DNA of 64,000 nucleotides from Couchioplanes azureus (lineage in GTDB: Bacteria > Actinomycetota > Actinomycetes > Mycobacteriales > Micromonosporaceae). The notes beneath the pieces are model-generated. The model was not told the origin of the DNA. It searched no databases and saw nothing but the letters and a program-made list of their open reading frames with translations. Position 1 is the first letter of the stretch. The number at the start of each line of letters is the position of its first letter. The stretch spans positions 207,265 to 271,264 of the forward strand of contig NZ_BMQY01000009.1 in the NCBI RefSeq assembly GCF_014648355.1, written 5' to 3'. This document shows positions 45,613-53,150 of the stretch, one piece after another. The position numbers and the translations under genes are program-made.

Positions 45613-45645
45613 AAGCGGAGCTGCGCATGTCGCAGCTCCGCTTTT
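45613..45645 (+). terminator. Intrinsic terminator behind the tRNA-Thr-like gene
   Basis: A 13-bp perfect stem AAGCGGAGCTGCG/CGCAGCTCCGCTT with a five-base loop, followed by TTCCC. It starts three bases after the tRNA-like sequence, as expected for a transcribed tRNA gene. Confidence 0.9.
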
Positions 45646-45649
45646 CCCG

Positions 45650-47371
45650 TTCCGCACCCTGGTGGAGCGGGCCTGCCCTTGGGTCGTCGGTCTCGGTAGG
45701 CAAGCACAGGCTGAGCAGCAGGAACCCGCAAGGTGGTACGGCCTTGCGTGTCTCTCACGTCCCATAGAGGCGAGCCTTTGACCTGACCTCAACCGCTTCA
45801 CGGCCAGGTACGGGAGTCCTGCCGGTACCCATCACCTGCGACCATCCCTCGCCGGTGATGGGGTTGACCTCGCCAGGATTCGGGCGATCCCGCAGGGGGC
45901 CGACTACCTCGCACACGACGGACAGCGTCCCCCTTGCTCGACGGGCTTTGCCGTGCGGGAAGCGTCCCGGCTGCGGCTGGCCGGTGGCCGGCGGGGTGGG
46001 GCCCCTCTGGGGTGCCCGGCCGGGCGCCGGGCGAGCCGCGCGGCCCGCTTGCGGGCCGCCTTGATCTAGTACAGGCGAATTCGGCAACGCTCGCCGGTGA
46101 CGCGGTCACGGTCACTATGGGACGAGAACACCGCTCGACGCCGAGAACTGCGGGGACGCTCCGCTGCAAGGTCCCTTGGGCTAGGTTCTGCCACTGTCGC
46201 AGCACCGAACGGTACTCGCGAACGGGTTGTGGCGGGCGGGTGCCCCGGGCAGTGCCCACGATTGGGCGTCCGACACGCCGACCAGTCAAGCTGCAGCATC
46301 TTACGTAGGCGCTGCTCAACCGGCATGTCGCGTATCACTGGTGATACGCCAACAGCTTGACGTCTGGATCGGAAAGTCGGAGACTCCAGGAGGAAACAAA
46401 ACTTCGCAGAAGTTCGCGAAAGTTCGTGATGGTGTGTTTCCATACGGAACGAGGCCCGCGCTGCGAACGCGAGCCCCGTCCTCACAGTCGTCTGGTGGCC
46501 GCGGACTCTATGGGAAGAGAAGGCTGATCCAGTCGACAAACTCCACGAAACCCCTGTGCAGCCAACCGGCTCCAGGGGTCTCGTGCATTTGGAGCAGGTT
46601 CTGCGCTCGGAAGAGCAGATCGATACTCCGTACTACGAGGCCAACTCCCTCGATCGAGGGTCGCGGGAGCTGACGGGTTGCCCGTCGGTGACGCCCCACC
46701 CGGCGACGGGTTGGGCCATCATCCTTAGGGCGGTGCCGATTTTCCAACACTGCCTCCCCTCCTCAGGTTCGCCTTTGGCAATTACGGCCGCGGGCAGGCT
46801 GCGGCTCCTATGCCGTCAGCCAGGCTTGACCGGACCAGCCGGGGCCTGAGGAGGTGAGTCACGCTGTCAATCGGCCGACGCCGAAGACGTCGGTATCAAG
46901 TGGCAGCCGCAATGGTCAGCTTCGACCGTCTCGGCGTCGCATGACTTACACCCTTGTAACTATTCCTACGTCGAACGTTAGGCCGCGACAGTCCGTACGC
47001 GCAAGCTCACTGGCGCGTCGGCGCGCCGTATTTTCTACCTCAACACGGCGGGTGTCGCAGCGTTCACGATGGGTTCCGACTCGGACAAGATCCGGAATGG
47101 AGATGGAGCGCAAAGGGGGGCGCCACGTCGCCTACCAGCGCCAATTCATCTGACCCGTTCGCCCGCGTCGCCGACGACAAACCCGACAGCGTGGTGGGAC
47201 TTTCTGAGCGGTTCGGACGGCTTTAATGCTATTAGGGTAAATACCTTTCCTTGGCATCGCACGTACGTTCGAGGTCCTCCCTTCCCTTAATACATGTGTT
47301 TCAGGCCCTCCGAGTCGCCGGACATGCGTTGGGTCAGGGCAACCTTGGCGGGCGTAGAGTCTTCGTAGGCA
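45650..47371. other. Palindrome-rich, gene-poor 1.7-kb leader of the element
   Basis: No open frame here has a recognisable product or convincing codon use. Parts (46,900-47,290) fall to about 50% GC, well below the flanks. Structures seen include perfect palindromes at 46330-46349 and 46647-46660, TTACA-N4-TGTAA at 46946-46959, and clustered ACTTCGC/AAGTTCGCG/AAGTTCGTG repeats at 46400-46430 after an AGGAGG. A minus-strand frame ending at 45755 (last 70 residues fairly GC3-rich) is the only remotely gene-like stretch. Confidence 0.55.
46330..46349. promoter_or_regulatory. 20-bp palindrome, possible operator
   Basis: A 9-bp perfect inverted repeat GCGTATCAC-TG-GTGATACGC. Its size and symmetry fit a dimeric regulator site of the GntR/TetR type, but no neighbouring gene identifies the protein. 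Confidence 0.45.
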
Positions 47372-47385
47372 ATGCATGCATGCAT
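47372..47385. promoter_or_regulatory. ATGC palindrome before the Scr1-like regulator gene
   Basis: A 14-bp perfect palindrome ATGCATGCATGCAT lies 13 bases before the GTG start at 47398 and 11 bases after a TAGAGT -10 box (47355-47360), that is, in the 5' end of the predicted transcript. It shares the GCATGC/TGCAYGC core with the two palindromes before the pra-like gene, so it is a candidate autoregulatory operator. Confidence 0.6.
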
Positions 47386-47397
47386 GAGGGGGTCGGA

Positions 47398-48279
47398 GTG
47401 CCGACGGATGCATCCGCTCAGCGACTTCGAATCGGCGCTGAGCTGCGGCGACTCCGCGAGATGGCCCAGCTATCCGGCGAGCATGTTGCCCGCACGCTTG
47501 GCTGGTCTCAGCCCAAGGTGTCCCGCATCGAGGCCGGCCGCACTGCCTTCACCGTGAAGGATGTCGCGTTCCTCCTTGCCTTGTACGGGGTGACGGATGA
47601 CGTGCGGGCTGAGCTGCTCGGCGCGACGGCCGAGGACACCGGCGAGGGTGCGTGGATCGTGAGAGCCGGAGGCTTCCCCCGGCGCCAGGGTTCAATCGCG
47701 GCGCTTGAGTCGGTGACGAAGCGGATCCGTCATCACCAACCTGTGGTGCTGCCCGGGTTGCTTCAGACGTACGACTACGCCAAGGCGGTCGCGAAGGCGG
47801 CTGGCGCGGCCGATCCCGATGGCATCGCCGCGGCCCGGATGCGCCGACAGGACATGCTGACTGCGAAGGGCGCACCGAAGTACGAGGTCGTCCTCGACGC
47901 TCGTGCGCTCCTTCTGGGCGTCGCCGACGCTGACTTGATCCGCAGTCAGCTTGACGCGTTGGCGGATCGGGCCGGGTCGCTGCGTCGGCTCGACCTGCGG
48001 ATCATCCCGCTCGGTGTCGTCTCGCCAGCCTTCTCAACCGTCGGCTTCACCGTGTACGACTTCCGAGCCACCGAGAGCCCGTCGGTGGCATGGATCGAGT
48101 CACCCACAGGCGACGTGTACTTCTCTGCCCCCGAAGACATCGAGCGTTACACCGAGTTGTTCAAGGCTCTACAAGGCGTTGCGCTGGCACCCGACGATTC
48201 GATTGGATACCTACGGTCGCTCGCGATCGACGTGGAGCGATACCTAGATCCAACAAACCGGGGAGGCAACACACGATGA
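47398..48279 (+). CDS. Scr1-family XRE regulator (HTH + DUF5753)
   Basis: A 293-residue regulator. The N-terminal helix-turn-helix (LRRLREMAQLSGEHVARTLGWSQPKVSRIEAGRTAF, residues about 14-48) is of the XRE type. The DUF5753 domain follows with HHQPVVLPGLLQTYDYAKAV and RRQDMLTAKGAPKYEVVLDARAL. These proteins are paired with DUF397 proteins in streptomycetes and relatives and are regarded as antitoxin-like or developmental regulators. The GTG was chosen because GAGGGGG precedes it and the HTH begins soon after. It overlaps the DUF397 gene (ATGA). Confidence 0.92.
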   Translation: MPTDASAQRLRIGAELRRLREMAQLSGEHVARTLGWSQPKVSRIEAGRTAFTVKDVAFLLALYGVTDDVRAELLGATAEDTGEGAWIVRAGGFPRRQGSIAALESVTKRIRHHQPVVLPGLLQTYDYAKAVAKAAGAADPDGIAAARMRRQDMLTAKGAPKYEVVLDARALLLGVADADLIRSQLDALADRAGSLRRLDLRIIPLGVVSPAFSTVGFTVYDFRATESPSVAWIESPTGDVYFSAPEDIERYTELFKALQGVALAPDDSIGYLRSLAIDVERYLDPTNRGGNTR

Positions 48280-48494
48280 ACCGTCCCGACTTCAGTAAGG
48301 CCAAGTGGCGCAAGAGCGGCGTCAGCGGCGACGGCGGCTGTGTGGAGGTCGCGTACGTCGATGGCGTCATCGGTGTCCGCGACACGAAGGACAACGGGGC
48401 TGGACCCGTACTCGCCTTCACGCAGCGGGAGTGGACGGCGTTCCTGGCCGGCGCTCAGGCTGGCGAGTTCGAACTCGACGAGCTCAAGGGCTGA
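48276..48494 (+). CDS. DUF397 protein (Scr2-like partner)
   Basis: A 72-residue protein with the DUF397 signature: FSKAKWRKSGVSGDGGCVEVAYVDGVIGVRDTKDNGAGPVLAFTQREWTAFLAG. It starts inside the stop of the Scr1-like gene (ATGA), so the two are made together. DUF397 proteins are small, sometimes called toxin-like, and modulate their HTH partner. There is no enzymatic motif. Confidence 0.93.
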   Translation: MNRPDFSKAKWRKSGVSGDGGCVEVAYVDGVIGVRDTKDNGAGPVLAFTQREWTAFLAGAQAGEFELDELKG

Positions 48495-48500
48495 CATCCC

Positions 48501-49709
48501 ATGACGGCGGAAGCAGCGGAGCAGCATGCCAAGGCAACCCGGCGTGCTACCCCGCTGCTTGCCGCCACAGGCATCTCGGTCACCGGTGACGGCGCTTTCC
48601 TCGCCGCCGCTCCGCTTCTTGCTGCCGCGCTGACGCGAGATCCGGTCGCGGTTTCGTCCGTGACCGCAGCCGTGTACGTGCCATGGCTCGTCTTCGGCCT
48701 CCCGGCTGGCGCCCTGGTCGACCGGTGGCGCCGTCGTCGCGTCATGGTGATCTCCGATATCGCCCGCGCAGGTGTACTCGCCGGACTCGTCGGACTGCTG
48801 CTGGCCGGCTGGCTCACGGTGCCCATGCTGGTGGCGGCGGTTGCCCTTGTCGGCATCGCTCAGTGCTTCTTCGACTCGGCGGCTCAGGCTGTCATCCCGG
48901 CCATCGTCGGACGGGACAAGGAAGCGCTCGCGCAAGTCAACGGGCGGTACTGGGCTCTCGATACCGTCGGGCGCTCGCTACTCGGCCCGCCACTCGGATC
49001 GGTGACCTTCCAGCTCGCCCGGCCGCTGCCGTTCATCGCGGACGCGGTCTCCTTCCTCCTGTCCGCAGCCCTCGTGCGACTGCTGCCGGACACGCCCGTC
49101 CCGGATGGCCCTCACGAGAAGATCAGCGTCGCGATCCGGTCCGGCCTCCGCCACCTGTTCAGAACCCGCGAGCTTAGAACGCTCGCATTCAGCATGGGCG
49201 CCTACAACGGCGCCTTCAACATCGCGATGGCACCCTTCGTGCTCTACGCGATCGACGTGCTCGACGTGCCGAACGCTGCGTATGGCGCCCTCCTCGCCAC
49301 GACGGCGCTCGGAGGCGTCGTTGCAGGCTGGAAGGCCGGGCCGCTGACCCGCCGACTGTCGTTCCGCCAAACCATGGCGCTCGCCCACATCACGCAGTCC
49401 ATCGCCTGGGCAGGCATCGCACTCGCCGGCAACGTCTGGATCGCGGCGCCGTTACTCGCCCTACTCGGAGCGGGCTCCGCCCTATCGAGCGTTGCCGTCG
49501 GATCCGCCCGTCAGGCCCTGACCCCGGACGGACTCCTCGGGCGTGTTGTCTCGGCATTCCGTCTCTTCGGCCTCGGAGCTGCTGGCCTCGGCGCCTTCGT
49601 CGGCGGGGCTGTAGCGGACATCTACGGACTTACCGCGCCGCTGGCAGTAGCCGCCGCTCTTCTGGTAGCCGCCGGGCTGCTGACCTGGCCTTTCCGCCAG
49701 CGCCCGTAA
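48501..49709 (+). CDS. MFS transporter (DHA3/MFS_3 type), element cargo
   Basis: A 402-residue membrane protein with about 12 helices. MFS_3 features are YVPWLVFGLPAGALVDRWRRRRVMVISD near residue 52-80, FDSAAQAVIPAIVG and LGGVVAGWKAGPLTRR. It begins six bases after the DUF397 stop, so it is in the same transcript. It may export a toxic compound or an antibiotic, but the substrate is unknown. Carriage beside a regulator pair on a mobile element makes it a cargo gene. Confidence 0.9.
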   Translation: MTAEAAEQHAKATRRATPLLAATGISVTGDGAFLAAAPLLAAALTRDPVAVSSVTAAVYVPWLVFGLPAGALVDRWRRRRVMVISDIARAGVLAGLVGLLLAGWLTVPMLVAAVALVGIAQCFFDSAAQAVIPAIVGRDKEALAQVNGRYWALDTVGRSLLGPPLGSVTFQLARPLPFIADAVSFLLSAALVRLLPDTPVPDGPHEKISVAIRSGLRHLFRTRELRTLAFSMGAYNGAFNIAMAPFVLYAIDVLDVPNAAYGALLATTALGGVVAGWKAGPLTRRLSFRQTMALAHITQSIAWAGIALAGNVWIAAPLLALLGAGSALSSVAVGSARQALTPDGLLGRVVSAFRLFGLGAAGLGAFVGGAVADIYGLTAPLAVAAALLVAAGLLTWPFRQRP

Positions 49710-49736
49710 CTTTCTCAAGATTCTTTTATCTTCTCC

Positions 49737-49786
49737 TTGAAGTTGCCTTATGCACGCGTGCATACTTCATTCATGCACGCATGAAT
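49737..49786 (+). promoter_or_regulatory. Promoter with two operator-like palindromes for the pra/transfer operon
   Basis: A TTGAAG -35 (49737-49742) and CATACT -10 (49761-49766) are separated by 18 bases. Palindrome 1, TATGCACGCGTGCATA (49749-49764), covers the spacer and the -10. Palindrome 2, ATTCATGC-AC-GCATGAAT (49769-49786), covers the start of transcription. Their centres are 21 bp apart, two helical turns, which favours cooperative binding. Both contain the TGCAYGC core seen before the Scr1-like gene. Confidence 0.65.
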
Positions 49787-49834
49787 AGGCCGTTACCGGG
49801 GAGTCCCGGTGGCACATGACAAGGAGTCAACGAG

Positions 49835-50272
49835 ATGGCGATCCCGAACACGATGAAGGTGCCGGTGCCGTGGGAGTACATCGCTCCGAGCGGCGCGCTG
49901 TTCTTGGGCGTCGAGGCAGCGACGGATTTCGACAAGCGCGGCCAGGGCGACGACCAGCTCCGGGACAAGGAGACCGGCGAGCGGGTGTGGCTGGTCAAGG
50001 CGCTGGACCTGGACCCGGAGGCGGGCAAGTTCGGCGCGACGAAGGAGATCAAGGTCAAGGTCGTGGCGCCGGTGCAGCCGGTCCCGCCGACGGCGACGGT
50101 GCCGGGTTACCCGCCGATGGTGGAGTTCACCGGCGTGACCCTGACCCCGTACGTCGATTCGCAGAAGTGCAAGGACGCGACGGCGAAGTGCCGCGCCCGG
50201 TTGGCGTGGTCGATCCGCGCGACCGGGATGACGGAGCCGCAGGCGGCCAGCAAGCCCGCGAAGGCGGCGTGA
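49835..50272 (+). CDS. Pra-like plasmid replication/integration/excision activator
   Basis: A 145-residue protein similar in layout to the pSAM2 Pra-type family of AICEs: MAIPNTMKVPVPWEYIAPSG, DKETGERVWLVKALDLDPEAG, VEFTGVTLTPYVDSQK and ARLAWSIRATGM. It is the first gene of the operon, with an AAGGAG ribosome-binding site, and follows the operators. In pSAM2 Pra activates rep, xis and int. The assignment is from remembered motifs, so Pra is likely but not proven. It ends in TGATG overlapping the next start. Confidence 0.68.
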   Translation: MAIPNTMKVPVPWEYIAPSGALFLGVEAATDFDKRGQGDDQLRDKETGERVWLVKALDLDPEAGKFGATKEIKVKVVAPVQPVPPTATVPGYPPMVEFTGVTLTPYVDSQKCKDATAKCRARLAWSIRATGMTEPQAASKPAKAA

Positions 50273-50667
50273 TGAGGACGCATCGCCGCACCGTCGCTGT
50301 CCTGGCTGGGCCGGGTGTCCGGGCTGCGCGCGAGGTGTACGAAACGATCCCGGCCGACGCGATCCGGGTGGCCGCCTTGGTGGAGATCGCCGCTGCTGCG
50401 GCGGCGTTGGCCCGGACGGTGGTGCGGCTGCGTCGCTTGGACCCGGATCTGATCGCCCCTCACGTGCGCGACGCCACGGATCTGCGAGCGGTACTCGGCC
50501 GTGGCCGGTGGCTGCCGACCATGATCCGGCACGTACCCGCCCCGCCATCCGGCCCCGTCCCGGGCGCAGGCGTGGCGGTGGTGCCGGTGTCTCGGTCGGT
50601 GCGCCGCCGGGTGATCCGCTCGGCGCGGGTGTCTGCTCAGGAGTCGCTGTTCCCGCTCAGTGCGTGA
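50272..50667 (+). CDS. Element hypothetical protein
   Basis: A 131-residue basic protein with an Ala-rich helical segment (RVAALVEIAAAAAALARTVVRLRRLDPD) and an Arg-rich C-terminal third. The ATG overlaps the stop of the pra-like gene. No family is recognised. AICEs often have small unassigned genes in this position. Confidence 0.7.
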   Translation: MRTHRRTVAVLAGPGVRAAREVYETIPADAIRVAALVEIAAAAAALARTVVRLRRLDPDLIAPHVRDATDLRAVLGRGRWLPTMIRHVPAPPSGPVPGAGVAVVPVSRSVRRRVIRSARVSAQESLFPLSA

Positions 50668-50712
50668 CCGGATCCGGTACGTGGGTCCGATCCTCGGATG
50701 AAGGGATAGGCA

Positions 50713-51195
50713 ATGTCTCGAACACGTCGAAGTACCGGCAGGGACCGCGACCGCATCGAGCGGGTGCTCGCGTCGGAACGTCCGCTGCGGGAGGCGAACT
50801 TCTTGCCGAAGTCGCAACGCAAGGTGGTCCGTAAGTCGATGGTCCGGGCGTATCTGGCAAACAAGATGGCGGATGCGCGGGTGGACCGGATGGCGCGGGT
50901 CGAGTTCTACCGGAACCTGCGTCAGATCAAGCTGCGCCGCCGGAAGATCGCCGCGGAGATGCGGGTGCTGGCTGACCTGGTGTCCGGCCTGTACCGGGAG
51001 GTCATCCGCATCGATGACCGGCACGTCGGGGAGATTCGGGTGAACGTCGGCGGCCAGCGCACGGGGATGGACATGGCTGTGGTGGACGAGGCCACCGACC
51101 TGCTCAAAACGGCTAGCGGCGCCACCAGCGCCGCCGCGGACGAGTTCGACGCGTTCTCGCGCAGGAAGGTCTACTACACGGAGGTGGCGGCATGA
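50713..51195 (+). CDS. Element hypothetical protein, basic and helical
   Basis: A 160-residue protein rich in Arg and Lys. It has a helix-rich central portion (RMARVEFYRNLRQIKLRRRKIAAEMRVLADLVSGLYREV) and a C-terminal acidic helix. No domain is recognised. It is close to the next gene (overlapping by four bases) and in the same transcript. A role in DNA binding or the transfer complex is plausible but unproven. Confidence 0.72.
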   Translation: MSRTRRSTGRDRDRIERVLASERPLREANFLPKSQRKVVRKSMVRAYLANKMADARVDRMARVEFYRNLRQIKLRRRKIAAEMRVLADLVSGLYREVIRIDDRHVGEIRVNVGGQRTGMDMAVVDEATDLLKTASGATSAAADEFDAFSRRKVYYTEVAA

Positions 51196-51410
51196 GCGAC
51201 ATCACCGGCCGCATCGATGACATCGACGTGCAGATGGAACGGATCCGGCGCCTCATCGACAACGGCGCCCGCCAGGACCCCGAACTGGGCGCCGGGCTGG
51301 GCACCACCGAGGACCTGACCGGTATTCAGCGCCGCGTCGACCGGGCGCTCGCGGCCGCCGAAGGCGTCGACCGGGCGTACCGGGACCTGCTGCGGCAGAA
51401 CGCCGCCTAA
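51192..51410 (+). CDS. Small element hypothetical protein
   Basis: A 72-residue, largely helical acidic protein (DDIDVQMERIRRLIDNGA, then IQRRVDRALAAAEGVDRAYRDLLRQ). The ATG overlaps the previous stop (ATGA), which supports its reality. It is the last gene before a terminator-like hairpin and the FtsK gene. Confidence 0.72.
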   Translation: MSDITGRIDDIDVQMERIRRLIDNGARQDPELGAGLGTTEDLTGIQRRVDRALAAAEGVDRAYRDLLRQNAA

Positions 51411-51420
51411 CACTTTTCGT

Positions 51421-51472
51421 CAGCAGGGAGCCACCCATTGCCAATGGTGGTGCGGCTCCCTGCTGCCCTTTT
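51421..51472 (+). terminator. Strong hairpin between the upper operon and the FtsK gene
   Basis: A 12-bp perfect stem CAGCAGGGAGCC/GGCTCCCTGCTG encloses a second inverted repeat CCATTG-C-CAATGG, and is followed by CCCTTTTCC. It ends only a few bases before the ribosome-binding site of the FtsK-like gene, so it could be a terminator, an attenuator, or (less likely) a DNA site for the translocase. Confidence 0.75.
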
Positions 51473-51484
51473 CCTGGAGGAGTC

Positions 51485-52927
51485 GTGGCCACCGTACGAC
51501 GGCACAGCTTCGGTGATTTCCTGTTCAGCCTGATCGGCAAGCTGCTCGTCTGGGTGGCGAAGCTCGCCGCCAAACTCATCGCCCGCATGGTCGTCCTCGC
51601 GGTGTCCCACCCCCGCACCACCCTGTCCGGCGCACTGGGCTTGGCCGCCGTGCTCTACGCCGGCTGGCGGACCGTCGCCCTGGTCCTGGGCGCCACGCTG
51701 ATCGCCGCGTCGACCTGGCGGGTGGCGCACGAGGACACGTTCATGTGGGTCGTCGGCGCACCGGTGCGCACGTGGTGGCGGCGCTGGTGGACCTACCGCC
51801 GGCAGTGGGCTGACGTGTTCACCCGCTGCGACCTGGCCGTCGCGGCCGACGACGAGTGGCACCCGCCGACCTTGAAGAAGGTCACGACCACGGCGTACTG
51901 GGACCGGCTGACCATCCGGATGCAGATCGGTCAGGACCTCGACCAGTTCCGGCAGAACGCGGAGAAGCTGCGGCACGGCTTCGGCGCGCAACGCGTCGCC
52001 GTTCGCGAGATCGCCCCCGCGCTGCTGGGCCTGGACCTGATGCGCCGCGACCCGCTCCTCGCACCGGTGCCCGCCACGCCGTTCGCGGAGTCGACCGCCG
52101 CCATTGACTGGGCGCGGGTCCCGGTCGGCCGGGACGAGTTCGGCGACGAGTTCACGATCAGCGTGGTCGGCGGGCACACCGCCGTCGCCGGATCGAGCGG
52201 TGCCGGGAAAGCGGGCGTGCAGTGGAACGCGCTGCGGCACCTGGCCCCGGCCATCGCTGATGGCACCGTGCGCCTGATCGGGATCGACCCGAAGGTCAAG
52301 GAGCTGGGCCGCGCCCGGGCGTTGTTCGCCGAGTATGCGGTGGATGAGGAGGACGTGGTCGAGCTGCTGCAACAGCTCGTGCGCGACATGAAGGCCGCCA
52401 ACGCCGCCGACGCCGACACCGGAGAACGCGACTTCGCCCCCGCGCAGACCCGGCCCCTGCATCTGATCGTCATCGACGAGCTGGCCCCGCTGTTGAAGTA
52501 CTGGCCGCGACGGACCCGCGACAAGATCGAAGATTCCCTGGGGCTGCTGCTGACCCAGGGCCGCGCCGTCGGCTACATCGTGCTCGGCGCGATCCAGGAG
52601 CCCACCAAGGACTCGTTCACGGTGCGGGACCTGTTCACCCGCCGCCTCGCGCTGCGGCTGCCCACCGAGAGCCACACCGACGCCGCGCTGATCGAGAAGG
52701 CCGTGGACTACGGCGCCCGCTGCCACGAAATCCCGGAAAGCCTCCCCGGTGTTCTGTTCTCCCTCGTCGACGGCGGCCGGCAGACCACCCGCGCCCGCCT
52801 CGGCCATGTCACCGACGCCGACATCGACGCCCTACTCGACCACGTGCGCTCGCTGCGCGCCGTCGTCGCCCTCGACACCCGCCGCCCGGCCACGACTTCG
52901 CCAGCCATCGGAATCGAGGCCGCGTGA
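51485..52927 (+). CDS. FtsK/SpoIIIE-like DNA translocase (TraB/TraSA-type)
   Basis: A 480-residue membrane-bound AAA motor that would move double-stranded element DNA to the recipient, as in pSAM2 and pSVH1. Two N-terminal membrane helices (about residues 33-80) are followed by the ATPase domain: Walker A GSSGAGKAG (residues about 236-244; Ala follows the Lys where Ser/Thr is usual), and Walker B LIVIDELAPLLKY near 326. LLLTQGRAVGYIVLGAIQEP is the conserved sensor-like segment. GTG start with GGAGG upstream. It overlaps the next gene. Confidence 0.93.
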   Translation: MATVRRHSFGDFLFSLIGKLLVWVAKLAAKLIARMVVLAVSHPRTTLSGALGLAAVLYAGWRTVALVLGATLIAASTWRVAHEDTFMWVVGAPVRTWWRRWWTYRRQWADVFTRCDLAVAADDEWHPPTLKKVTTTAYWDRLTIRMQIGQDLDQFRQNAEKLRHGFGAQRVAVREIAPALLGLDLMRRDPLLAPVPATPFAESTAAIDWARVPVGRDEFGDEFTISVVGGHTAVAGSSGAGKAGVQWNALRHLAPAIADGTVRLIGIDPKVKELGRARALFAEYAVDEEDVVELLQQLVRDMKAANAADADTGERDFAPAQTRPLHLIVIDELAPLLKYWPRRTRDKIEDSLGLLLTQGRAVGYIVLGAIQEPTKDSFTVRDLFTRRLALRLPTESHTDAALIEKAVDYGARCHEIPESLPGVLFSLVDGGRQTTRARLGHVTDADIDALLDHVRSLRAVVALDTRRPATTSPAIGIEAA

Positions 52928-53121
52928 TGCGCGCCGCCCTGCTCATCCTCGCCGTCCTGACCGTGCTGTTCCTCACCGGGTGGCTGCTGGTGCCGCTGAT
53001 CGCCGCCCACGCCCCGGCCATCGTCGGCGGCCTCGGCATGGTGCTGCTGCTGGCCGCCCTGCTCTGGCCCCGCAAACGCGAGTGCGGCGGCCTGCACTGC
53101 CCCGGCTGCCGCCGCCACTGA
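52927..53121 (+). CDS. Small two-helix membrane protein with Cys-rich tail
   Basis: A 64-residue protein with two hydrophobic helices (ALLILAVLTVLFLTGWLLVPLI and IVGGLGMVLLLAALLW) and a C-terminal ECGGLHCPGCRRH, a possible metal site. The start is at the ATG overlapping the FtsK stop, or at a GTG three bases earlier. It resembles small spread/Kil-type proteins of AICEs in position but not by a known motif. Confidence 0.65.
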   Translation: MRAALLILAVLTVLFLTGWLLVPLIAAHAPAIVGGLGMVLLLAALLWPRKRECGGLHCPGCRRH

Positions 53122-53150
53122 CCCCCTTGACCGGAACGGAGGCGATCCTC

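Noticed and set aside
45453..45767. Plus-strand frame containing RLVAQRIERPFRKGGGCGFESRPA
   Set aside because: This is the well-known false protein produced by translating a tRNA gene (the tRNA-Thr-like sequence at 45537-45610), followed by its terminator.
45755..46539. Minus-strand frames over the element leader
   Set aside because: They overlap one another in different frames, use TTG or weak starts, and show no domain. The frame ending at 45755 has some coding-like third positions, but not enough to call a gene.
46854..47153. Plus-strand 99-residue frame before the Scr1-like gene
   Set aside because: Composition is Ser/Arg-rich without a fold pattern and its low GC third positions do not match element genes. 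There is no good ribosome-binding site.
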